From a virus, in IMG/VR virus record IMGVR_UViG_3300046320_000191, positions 1 to 20,473 of that record: a stretch of 20,473 nucleotides of DNA. One strand, written 5' to 3'. Shown here one piece after another: positions 15,156 through 20,473 of the stretch. The translations under genes were made by a program, and so were the position numbers. Position 1 is the stretch's first letter. Every line of letters begins with the position of its first letter. Under the pieces are notes generated by a model. It was not told where the DNA came from and searched no databases. It was given only the letters and a program-made list of their open reading frames with translations.

Positions 15156-15514
15156 GAAAGCGCCCCCGCGGAAGCGGCGGCGAGGGCCGCCCCGGTAATC
15201 TGCACCATCCTGGCCTGGCAAAAGTAGCCCCAGCTTTGAACCTGCTGGACGTGGTACGTGTCGCCTTCATAAAAAACCAGGTCGTTCACGTAGACGCGCT
15301 CGCGCGTGAAAATCAAAAAGTGTCCCTTGACCCACTCGCCCTCCGGCATGGCGGTAACCTCGTTATCCGGGAGGGGCGTAATGAGAGCTCTGATTTGAAG
15401 CCGCGCGGACGCGTTGTAAACCGGCTTCCCGCCGCTCCAGGTAACGTCTGCGTTGGCAAACGGAATGAGGCCCACGAACGGCGCGGTATCTAGGAGGTAA
15501 CTACTCTCCACCAT
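15152..15514 (-). CDS. Head closure (stopper) protein candidate
   Basis: A 120-residue protein starts at ATG 15514, seven bases after AGGTGG and overlapping the gp10-like gene by 14 bases. Residues 60-105 (EWVKGHFLIFTRERVYVNDL, then VFYEGDTYHVQQVQSWG) have the strand-rich YVxDLVxYxGxxYxV look of head closure proteins that plug the connector after packaging. It lies between neck and terminator genes, which supports that role. The C-terminus is an Ala-rich tail. It could also be another neck component. Confidence 0.62.
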   Translation of the reverse strand: MVESSYLLDTAPFVGLIPFANADVTWSGGKPVYNASARLQIRALITPLPDNEVTAMPEGEWVKGHFLIFTRERVYVNDLVFYEGDTYHVQQVQSWGYFCQARMVQITGAALAAASAGALS

Positions 15515-16028
15515 GGAGCACCACCTTGTGGGTAATGGACCGAATCAAAAGTGTCGTTGCGATAAGCGTTTTTGAGTGCCCAAAGTCCTCGTGCTTCTGG
15601 GCCTGGCGCCAGGCAATTCGAGCGGGGGAGTTCTTCGCCTCGGGGCGCCCGGTCCCGTAGGCCGGGTCAACACCGAGCGTGATCTGGTTTTTTATTAGCT
15701 CGGCTATTCTAAAGCCTAGGGCGTCTAGGGCGTTTTCATGCGACCGCTTGCCGGCCACAAACTCGCCCAGCAGCTTCTCCCGCCACTTATTTATTTTTTC
15801 GAGGTTGTCGTCTAGCGCAGAGCGGATGAAGGACCGCTCCGGTATTGACTCTGTTCCGAACTCATTCCAGAGCGCGACCTGCACAACCGTGGGCCCGCCG
15901 TCGCCGTAGGACCCGGCGCCCTCGTGCACGCCGATAGCCACGTAGGACCCGGCAAGCTCGTTAAAGCGCTTCTTAAACTTCTCAAACTCCTTGGCGCCCT
16001 TGTCCTCGACGGTAACCTTAGTTTTAAG
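15501..16028 (-). CDS. HK97 gp10-like neck / tail completion protein, TTG start
   Basis: The 175-residue form starts at TTG 16028, preceded by GGGGAG at seven bases and overlapping the connector stop. A longer frame to 16178 lies wholly within the connector gene and gives a low-complexity N-terminus, so it is not used. Motifs YVAIGVHEGAGSYGDG and VALWNEFGTESIPERSFIRS (residues about 25-75) are typical of the HK97 gp10-like family, whose members join head and tail. The C-terminal part holds VDPAYGTGRPEAKNSPARIA and a final strand. Role: neck ring at the head-tail junction. Confidence 0.82.
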   Translation of the reverse strand, partial: LKTKVTVEDKGAKEFEKFKKRFNELAGSYVAIGVHEGAGSYGDGGPTVVQVALWNEFGTESIPERSFIRSALDDNLEKINKWREKLLGEFVAGKRSHENALDALGFRIAELIKNQITLGVDPAYGTGRPEAKNSPARIAWRQAQKHEDFGHSKTLIATTLLIRSITHKVVLHGGE

Positions 16029-16485
16029 CAAGGCCCGACTCCCCGCCGTCTGGGCCGCCTTCGCCCGGGCCGACTTGGTTTTCTGGAAAGGTGAACATGT
16101 TTCTACTAAAGGCCGGGGGGTCGCGGTCTGGGTTCTTCTCGCGGGTCTGGATATCTGACACGGATATCCCACCGGCAAAGGGCACCATATCGGTTATCGA
16201 TAGCCGGCGGCGGAGGTCCGCCCCGAGCTTTCTATAACCTTCGGCCCTTTGGCTGAACGAGTTTCTCATCGGCCCGATTGACTCGTCCGACAGGCGGGAC
16301 AGCTTTGCAACGATGAACTCGCACGCGTGAATGCTCGCGTTCAGCGCGGCTCCGCCGTACTCGCCTAGCACCCATAAAATCTCTTCGTCTTCAAGAAGGC
16401 GCGCGGCCGAGTTGGTGTCGCCCACCATAAATCGCACAGCGTCTTTAGGCCCGGTCCCCGGGTTACCGCTGTACGACCACGTCAT
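16024..16485 (-). CDS. Head-tail connector / adaptor protein (gp6-like)
   Basis: The 153-residue protein begins MTWSYSGNPGTGPKDAVRFMVGDT, then LLEDEEILWVLGEYG and a long helical part (ALNASIHACEFIVAKLSRL). This WSYSGxP...DAVRFxxGDT...LxDEEI pattern is familiar from phage head-tail adaptor proteins that form a ring under the portal. The C-terminal 45 residues, Pro and Gly rich with a few charges, look disordered. The ATG at 16485 overlaps the previous stop as ATGA. It is the first of four consecutive connector and neck genes. Confidence 0.82.
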   Translation of the reverse strand: MTWSYSGNPGTGPKDAVRFMVGDTNSAARLLEDEEILWVLGEYGGAALNASIHACEFIVAKLSRLSDESIGPMRNSFSQRAEGYRKLGADLRRRLSITDMVPFAGGISVSDIQTREKNPDRDPPAFSRNMFTFPENQVGPGEGGPDGGESGLA

Positions 16486-16778
16486 AGGCCTTTACCCTTC
16501 TTTTTTAAGGGGGGCTTTACCGGCTGCGGGGCCTTAGCCCGCGGGGGCGCGGGGCTATCCGCGACCGCGGCGGCGGCCTCGTCAACCTCCGAGGGGGAGA
16601 GGGCGGGAGCCGACACCGTAGCGGCGGCGTCCCGTTCCTGAATCCACGTCCCCAGCTCTAGCATTTGCTTGAGCGAGGCGCCTGGAATTTTAGCTAGCAC
16701 CGAGTCGGTAAGCAGCTCGCCCGGCTTTACGGACGTTCCGTCCCATAAATTAATCGTAACAAGAGCGTAGTACCCCAC
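16482..16778 (-). CDS. Small unrecognised protein between capsid and connector
   Basis: A 98-residue product starts at GTG 16778 after AAGGCGG and ends in an ATGA overlap with the connector gene. Residues 1-50 (YYALVTINLWDGTSVKPGEL, then a helix with MLELGTWIQE) look like a small folded domain. The rest is Ala, Pro and Lys rich and ends in the basic tail PPLKKKGKGL. I do not recognise the family. A position between major capsid and connector, plus a folded head with a flexible basic tail, would suit a minor head protein that contacts DNA, but that is only inference. Confidence 0.7.
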   Translation of the reverse strand: MGYYALVTINLWDGTSVKPGELLTDSVLAKIPGASLKQMLELGTWIQERDAAATVSAPALSPSEVDEAAAAVADSPAPPRAKAPQPVKPPLKKKGKGL

Positions 16779-16803
16779 GGTTACCGCCTTTCTTTCTATT
16801 TAT

Positions 16804-17799
16804 TTAAGCGATTATATTTTTTAAATACACGCCCACGTCGGGGGCTATGACGCTCATGCAGTAGGCCATCTCGCCTTCTACGCGATCGGATTTTAGGTGC
16901 TCCATGCGGAATTTTGAGACGCGGTTCCCCTGGGCGCCCGCGCCGAACATTCCGGTCCAGGAGAAGATGTAGCCGCCGGAAACGTCCATAAGACCGGCGG
17001 TCTTAGGGGTGTAAACAAGCAGGCCGGAATTCTGCGCCATGAACTGCATGGTGGTTTGAATGCCGGAGCCGTTTTTTGTCGCGCCTGCAATCTCGGGGGA
17101 GGTCGCTAGCACGGCGGAGGCGATGACAATTTTATCTAGGCCCATGAGCGAGGCCATAATATCCTTCGTTAGGAGGCCAGTCTGGGTGTACTTGATTCTT
17201 TCCAGAATAACTGGGTGGTTTTTCAACGCGTTAAAAACGTCGTATGAAATAACCAGGGTGTTCGGCTCGTAGCTGGTGGAGCCCTTCACGCCGGACTTGA
17301 GGTCGTCAATTTCTGCGACGGGATTGGATGCTGGGTCCGCCCACTTTTTCGCAGGGACGTAGTCCGTCGTAGCGGTGCCGGCGCCGGTCCAGACGCCCGG
17401 GGTCATATACGTTCTCAGGAAGTCTATTTCACGGCGCAGCAGAAGCTGGCGAGTGACGAAGCGCGTTGCGTCAAGGTCGCAGTTGAGGGGCTCGTCCTGA
17501 TTTGCTCTCAGGTCGTCGCTCACGTCTTTATGCACCGCATAAATATCCGCGTAGTAGCTCGGGGTGGAGTCAATATTAAATCCGGTCCCGGCGCTCTCCG
17601 TGCCGCTCGCGCGCTTCTGCGCTTGGGTGGAGAACCAGCCGAACTTGTCGTATTTAAAATATCGATCGCTTTGCTTTTGCACGGGGCAGATCGGGAACAC
17701 CGACGCGCTGCAAAAGTCTGTTTCTGATTGGGCGTACAAAACGCTCATCGTTGTTAGGGGCCTGTTTACGTGGACGTCTGACCGTGTTGGGTTTGCCAT
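16804..17799 (-). CDS. Major capsid protein
   Basis: The 331-residue protein starts at ATG 17799, after AAGGAAG, next to the decoration gene. It has features of HK97-fold capsid proteins: an N-terminal arm (VNRPLTTMSVLYAQSETDF), ASVFPICPVQKQSDRYFKYD with a strand-rich E-loop like region, a long helix (FVTRQLLLRREIDFLRTYM) and, in the C-terminal half, the P-domain pattern (LVISYDVFNALKNHPVILER, then MGLDKIVIASAV). No obvious N-terminal propeptide is present, unlike HK97 itself, so processing may act on the scaffold instead. It is the expected main late product, and a promoter-like region lies upstream of the scaffold gene before it. Confidence 0.88.
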   Translation of the reverse strand: MANPTRSDVHVNRPLTTMSVLYAQSETDFCSASVFPICPVQKQSDRYFKYDKFGWFSTQAQKRASGTESAGTGFNIDSTPSYYADIYAVHKDVSDDLRANQDEPLNCDLDATRFVTRQLLLRREIDFLRTYMTPGVWTGAGTATTDYVPAKKWADPASNPVAEIDDLKSGVKGSTSYEPNTLVISYDVFNALKNHPVILERIKYTQTGLLTKDIMASLMGLDKIVIASAVLATSPEIAGATKNGSGIQTTMQFMAQNSGLLVYTPKTAGLMDVSGGYIFSWTGMFGAGAQGNRVSKFRMEHLKSDRVEGEMAYCMSVIAPDVGVYLKNIIA

Positions 17800-17831
17800 T
17801 TAAAGTCTTCCTTGAAGTTTAGTGGTTAAAG

Positions 17832-18209
17832 TTATTGTTTGCCAAAGGGCATAATGAGAGCGGTAACAAGGCCGCCGACAGCGACGCCGTTCTCCCACGC
17901 TTCCGCGACTGCAAACTGGCCGGCCGTAACCGGCACGAAGCGGCCGGTGGCGTCTGGGGTTAGAAGGCTTCCGGCCGGGAACACCGCGCCGGCCTGGACC
18001 TTACTCACGCCCGTGTGCATAATCTCCACGGTCTCGCCGATGGCCGGGTCGTTTTGAACGACGCCGGTAATCTGTCCACCAGCGGCCGGAAGGCCGGCGG
18101 AGCCGTCGGGCTTTACCTTGACGCCGGTATATTGGCTAGCGGCCTCGTTTGATAAGTCGACTGAGGTAACTAGCGTTCCACTTTTAAATCCTGGTATTTC
18201 GTATGCCAT
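17832..18209 (-). CDS. Capsid decoration protein (DUF2190-like)
   Basis: This 125-residue protein starts at ATG 18209, one base after the scaffold stop. The sequence alternates short strands and turns (YEIPGFKSGTLVTSVDLSNE, PDATGRFVPVTAGQFAVAEA) and includes an AGGQITGVVQNDPAIGETVEI segment, a pattern shared by DUF2190 and head decoration proteins that bind at three-fold sites to stabilise the shell. Order scaffold, decoration, capsid is typical. The ribosome site (GGGTGA) is weak, so coupling from the upstream gene is likely. Confidence 0.78.
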   Translation of the reverse strand: MAYEIPGFKSGTLVTSVDLSNEAASQYTGVKVKPDGSAGLPAAGGQITGVVQNDPAIGETVEIMHTGVSKVQAGAVFPAGSLLTPDATGRFVPVTAGQFAVAEAWENGVAVGGLVTALIMPFGKQ

Positions 18210-18210
18210 C

Positions 18211-18795
18211 TTAGTTCACCCGCCCTTTTTCAATTTCATACTCACGTTGGAGAGCGCGCCCCTCCTGCGTTGCCAGGAATAACTCCATAGCTTTCTCCGG
18301 GGTAACCGCGCCGCCGCTCTTGGCGACGTACCCTTCGGCACCCTTTTCGATCTTGGCGTACACAGCGTCGCCGGGGAGTACGCGGTCGGAGCCGCGGGAC
18401 GCCTGGGACTGGGTACCTAAGCCGCCGGGAAGGCTTGAACCCAGCTCTTTAAAAAGAGAGGAGTTCTTAGCCTGCTCGCTGACGGCGCCAAACATTTTAG
18501 TAATGCGTTCATAACTTTCTTTGCCGGCCTTCTTGGCGTCGCGGAGCGCGGCCACCACGTCGTCCTGGGCTAGCCCTAGGTGCGTGAACTCGGCGGACTT
18601 TTGAATAAGCTCGCGGGTCTCTTCGCGCTTTTCGGACTCTTCAAGCCTGGCCACCAGGTCCTGATTCGTTTTAAAGATCGCCTCGACCTTGGCGCGAACC
18701 GCCTCGGGCATAGCGTCCAAAATAGCTTGCTCGCCGGTAGGGGCGGACTTTGTAACCGTTTCCTTACTTTCGCTTTCCTTAGTTTCCTTCGTCAT
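18211..18795 (-). CDS. Possible nested scaffold product from an internal in-frame start
   Basis: ATG at 18795 (residue 153 of the longer protein) is preceded by GGAGAGGAAGAG and an A/T-rich spacer, a better ribosome site than that of the full-length start. It would give a 194-residue Lys and Glu rich helical protein beginning MTKETKESESKETV, which resembles a free scaffold. Lambda C/Nu3 is the known precedent for a scaffold encoded inside and in frame with a longer gene. The purine string also codes for Glu-rich sequence, so it may be coincidental; spacing of the strongest GGAG to the ATG is long. Confidence 0.5.
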   Translation of the reverse strand: MTKETKESESKETVTKSAPTGEQAILDAMPEAVRAKVEAIFKTNQDLVARLEESEKREETRELIQKSAEFTHLGLAQDDVVAALRDAKKAGKESYERITKMFGAVSEQAKNSSLFKELGSSLPGGLGTQSQASRGSDRVLPGDAVYAKIEKGAEGYVAKSGGAVTPEKAMELFLATQEGRALQREYEIEKGRVN

Positions 18796-19251
18796 TTTAT
18801 TTATCTCTTCCTCTCCTTCGAGTTGATTATCGCCATCGTTTAATAGGGCTAGGTGTGCGTCCGGGTACCCGTGGCCTAGCTCGTCCAGCATTTCGCGGAA
18901 CGCCTCGGCCGCGGCCTCCATCGCTTCGTCAAGGTCGGCCTGCGGGATCTCTCCGCGCGGGCTTTCAGAATCCGCCGCATCGACGCCTTCGGCCGCTCCG
19001 GCCACGGCCGGCGGGGCGGCGCCTTCAACGACCTCGCCCTCCTCCTCGCTGGCCTTTTTAATTTTTTTTATTTTTTTGCCTTCGCTGTCGTTTTTTTTCT
19101 TGGAGCTTCCGCCGGCCATAGGTGCTGGTTCCTTTTGTTTTGGGCCGCCCTCTTTAAACTTGAGAACGTGAAAACGCTGCTTATTCGCAGGCGTCTTCAC
19201 AAAGCTCACTTCGGCGACGTTCAAGCTGTGTAGCTTTCTAATTTTTTTCAT
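18211..19251 (-). CDS. Capsid scaffold-like protein with PANK-type N-terminus
   Basis: With ATG 19251 the product has 346 residues. Residues 1-32 hold NVAEVSFVKTPANKQRFHVL, a motif seen near the start of XkdF-region and scaffold proteins (EVSLVDxPANxR type). Residues about 35-150 are strongly charged and low complexity (Lys, Glu, Ala), then follows a helical scaffold-like region with EAIFKTNQDLVARLEESEKR and a C-terminal PEKAMELFLATQEGRALQRE. High helix and charge content, and a place between protease and capsid genes, support an internal scaffold. The ATG has no Shine-Dalgarno: upstream is a pyrimidine-rich stretch. A TTG at 19293 in frame also lacks one. A second product may start internally at 18795. 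Confidence 0.75.
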   Translation of the reverse strand: MKKIRKLHSLNVAEVSFVKTPANKQRFHVLKFKEGGPKQKEPAPMAGGSSKKKNDSEGKKIKKIKKASEEEGEVVEGAAPPAVAGAAEGVDAADSESPRGEIPQADLDEAMEAAAEAFREMLDELGHGYPDAHLALLNDGDNQLEGEEEINKMTKETKESESKETVTKSAPTGEQAILDAMPEAVRAKVEAIFKTNQDLVARLEESEKREETRELIQKSAEFTHLGLAQDDVVAALRDAKKAGKESYERITKMFGAVSEQAKNSSLFKELGSSLPGGLGTQSQASRGSDRVLPGDAVYAKIEKGAEGYVAKSGGAVTPEKAMELFLATQEGRALQREYEIEKGRVN

Positions 19252-19318
19252 AGAGAAGGAGTAAATCGTTACACGGCGCCAAGCGGCCGGCAATATTATT
19301 TTAATAAAAAAAAATTTA

Positions 19319-19324
19319 ATTATA
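19319..19324 (-). promoter_or_regulatory. TATAAT -10-like box upstream of the scaffold gene
   Basis: The minus strand reads GTTTATAATTAAAT, a perfect TATAAT. A start about seven bases downstream would leave a leader of about 60 bases before ATG 19251, including a T9 tract at 19306-19314. No good TTGACA is seen 16-18 bases upstream, so an activator or phage-modified polymerase might be needed. It lies in the only real intergenic gap of the window. Confidence 0.45.
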
Positions 19325-19349
19325 AACGGCTTACTACAAAAGGAATTTG

Positions 19350-19371
19350 ACTACGCTACAAGCGCGGTAGT
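19350..19371. other. Small imperfect hairpin in the protease-scaffold gap
   Basis: ACTACGC at 19350-19356 can pair with GCGGTAGT at 19364-19371, leaving one bulged G and a seven-base loop. It is not followed by a T run on either strand, so it is not a rho-independent terminator. It could be a protein binding palindrome or an RNA feature. Confidence 0.4.
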
Positions 19372-19380
19372 ATAGTTCGC

Positions 19381-19409
19381 GTCGAATAATACGGGGTCGA
19401 ATAATATGG
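19381..19409. repeat. Direct repeat in the protease-scaffold gap
   Basis: GTCGAATAATACGG (19381-19394) recurs as GTCGAATAATATGG (19396-19409): 13 of 14 bases agree, and the repeat period is 15 bp. It lies upstream of the TATAAT box on the minus strand, about 60-90 bases from it, where an activator or repressor could bind. Confidence 0.6.
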
Positions 19410-19424
19410 CCTATGGAATGAGGG

Positions 19425-20441
19425 CTAGTCCCGAGAGCCCCAGCCGCCAACGGAGAACCCGGTGTACTGACCGGACATTATCTTGCCCCACTCGGCGGCG
19501 TCGTGAACCTTCACGGCAATCACCCATGAGCCCTTTTTAATTTTTTCTTTCCCGAGCGGGCCGTCGCTCTCGAAGTCATCGGGGGCTACGTAAGATTCCA
19601 CGGTCGACGCCGCTATCGGTTCGGCGTGCGAGGATCCGATTACGCGGGAATTCGCTAGAAAGTCGTGGGCCGTTTTTTCAATTTCATCGGCGGTCATCGT
19701 GTCGCTATGCTCGTCAACCTCATCCGGCACCAAGACGGCGCCCTTCACGATCTGCTGCATGGCATCGACCTTAAAAATTATAGCGTCGCGCTCGGGGGCG
19801 GACTTAGAAACCGAGGCCTCGGGTGGGCGGCCGCCCGGCCGAGCCCGCGGCCTAGAGCTAGAGCCGCGCGCGGCCATAGCGAGCTTCCCCTCGTGAACCT
19901 GGCTTATATGGTGAAACGCGCGGTCCTCGTGGTGCTGCGCTACCGCCTCCTTCGCCGCTTTTTCGTGGGGCTGGGCGTTCCTTGCGGCCTCTACGGCCTC
20001 CACGCCCTGCTTCTGGTGGTAGTCAAATGCGGCCTTGTGGTCATCGACGTAGCCTTGGGTTCCCTTCGGGTGCGAACTTTCAGTCTGGTCCTTGGAGCTT
20101 GCCCCGCCGCCGGGCTGCGGGCCGCTTCCGGGACCGCCCTTTTTAATCTTAACCGACGTCAGCTTATCGATGTGGGCCTTCGCGGCGGCGCGGGTAGAAA
20201 ACGTGGTGTGGTAAAGGCCGCCGTCCGGCTTCGTAATGTGGTGCTCCTCGGTGTGGGGGGTCGAGTCGACTACGGTCTTACCCGTGTCGGTCGTTCGCGT
20301 GTACGAGCCGCCGGTTCTTTCCACGGTGTGGCCCTTATACCCCTCGCTCCTAGGCTCGCTAGGCTTGGCCTCCGCGGACCCGCCGCCCTTCCGCGGGCCG
20401 GACCCGGGGCCGCCTTTTAAAATAGCCGCTTTGGCAATCAC
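19425..20441 (-). CDS. XkdF-like prohead protease with GGPGSGP modules, 5' end uncertain
   Basis: The frame gives 338 residues from GTG 20441, but it stays open to the window edge at 20473, so the true start may lie outside. Residues 10-16 and 102-108 are two copies of GGPGSGP, each followed by a Gly-rich linker. Between them lies a small domain (GYKGHTVERTGGSYTRTT, then EEHHITKPDGG). Residues about 115-180 are a His-rich helical region (AVAQHHEDRAFHHISQVHEG). Residues about 213-338 are XkdF-like: AVLVPDEVDEHSDTMTADEI, VIGSSHAEP (H272), VESY (E282, S283) and GQYTGFSVGGWG (S331). H272 with E282, S283 or S331 are candidate catalytic residues. It would cleave scaffold or capsid during maturation. 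The next gene is the scaffold. Confidence 0.78.
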   Translation of the reverse strand: MIAKAAILKGGPGSGPRKGGGSAEAKPSEPRSEGYKGHTVERTGGSYTRTTDTGKTVVDSTPHTEEHHITKPDGGLYHTTFSTRAAAKAHIDKLTSVKIKKGGPGSGPQPGGGASSKDQTESSHPKGTQGYVDDHKAAFDYHQKQGVEAVEAARNAQPHEKAAKEAVAQHHEDRAFHHISQVHEGKLAMAARGSSSRPRARPGGRPPEASVSKSAPERDAIIFKVDAMQQIVKGAVLVPDEVDEHSDTMTADEIEKTAHDFLANSRVIGSSHAEPIAASTVESYVAPDDFESDGPLGKEKIKKGSWVIAVKVHDAAEWGKIMSGQYTGFSVGGWGSRD

Positions 20442-20473
20442 CCGCCCGGACGACTCCCGGGGCCTAGAATTAT

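Larger units (their letters stand above)
19294..19424. other. Non-coding gap between protease and scaffold genes
   Basis: These 131 bp (about 170 bp if counted to ATG 19251) hold the direct repeat, the hairpin, the TATAAT box and an A/T-rich tract, and no credible gene. All other gaps in the window are under 35 bp. The stretch is much more AT-rich than its surroundings. It most likely separates packaging and portal transcription from strong scaffold and capsid expression. Confidence 0.65.

Noticed and set aside
16029-16178. N-terminal extension of the gp10-like protein
   Set aside because: The 50 extra residues overlap the connector gene, are Pro, Thr and Arg rich, and the TTG at 16028 has a strong ribosome site with the usual stop-start overlap.
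19300-19325. T9 tract at 19306-19314 as a rho-independent terminator for the protease transcript
   Set aside because: No GC-rich stem directly precedes the T tract on the minus strand; the nearby hairpin at 19350-19371 is weak and about 35 bases away.
19665-20420. Plus-strand open frame of 251 codons opposite the protease gene
   Set aside because: Its product is Arg, Gly, Leu and Val rich with no domain, has no good ribosome site, and lies wholly opposite a gene with recognisable XkdF motifs. It is a shadow frame in GC-rich DNA.

Overview
The window is part of the structural gene cluster of a contractile-tailed (myovirus-type) bacteriophage or prophage. Every gene I can support lies on the minus strand, so the transcription order runs from position 20473 down to position 1. 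The order is: prohead protease, scaffold, capsid decoration, major capsid, connector and neck, tail terminator, sheath, tube, tail chaperone, tape measure, baseplate hub, spike, wedge, tail fibre, and then a small accessory block. The sequence is GC-rich by eye. The sheath (DUF3383-like), tube (DUF3277-like), Gp138-type spike and Pam3-type baseplate plug are recalled from small myophages of Gram-negative bacteria (Bcep781, AP22 and Pam3 types). The host cannot be named from this window.

Head region (20473-14586): An XkdF-like protease with two GGPGSGP motifs is followed by the only real gap in the cluster. That gap, about 130-170 bp, is AT-rich and carries a TATAAT box, a direct repeat and a small hairpin, so it probably holds a promoter for the scaffold and capsid genes. 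Next come a scaffold-like protein with a plausible in-frame internal start, a decoration protein, the major capsid protein, a small unknown protein, a head-tail connector, an HK97 gp10-like neck protein (TTG start), a head-closure candidate and a tail terminator candidate.

Tail region (14574-1309): Sheath and tube are followed by a tail assembly chaperone whose gene carries a textbook -1 slippery sequence. The -1 frame stays open into an 82-codon extension that ends just before the tape measure. Downstream are the 573-residue tape measure, the Dit-like hub, the plug, the gp27-like hub, the spike, two unrecognised proteins, the gp25-like wedge, baseplate J, the gp7-like wedge and a collar-domain tail fibre. 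One of the unrecognised proteins consists of three 41-residue proline-rich repeats. Baseplate J, the gp25-like protein and the fibre all carry extra beta-rich modules.

Accessory end (1295-1): A small unknown protein, a one-pass membrane protein with a coiled coil, a stand-alone CheY-like receiver domain with its phosphorylation residues intact, and the start of another gene. The last three overlap by 1-4 bases. A complete receiver domain inside a phage late operon is the most unexpected gene content here.

Most genes are joined by ATGA, GTGA or TAATG overlaps or by gaps under 35 bp with good Shine-Dalgarno sequences, so translation is probably coupled throughout. I see no tRNA, rRNA, CRISPR array, insertion sequence or rho-independent terminator.
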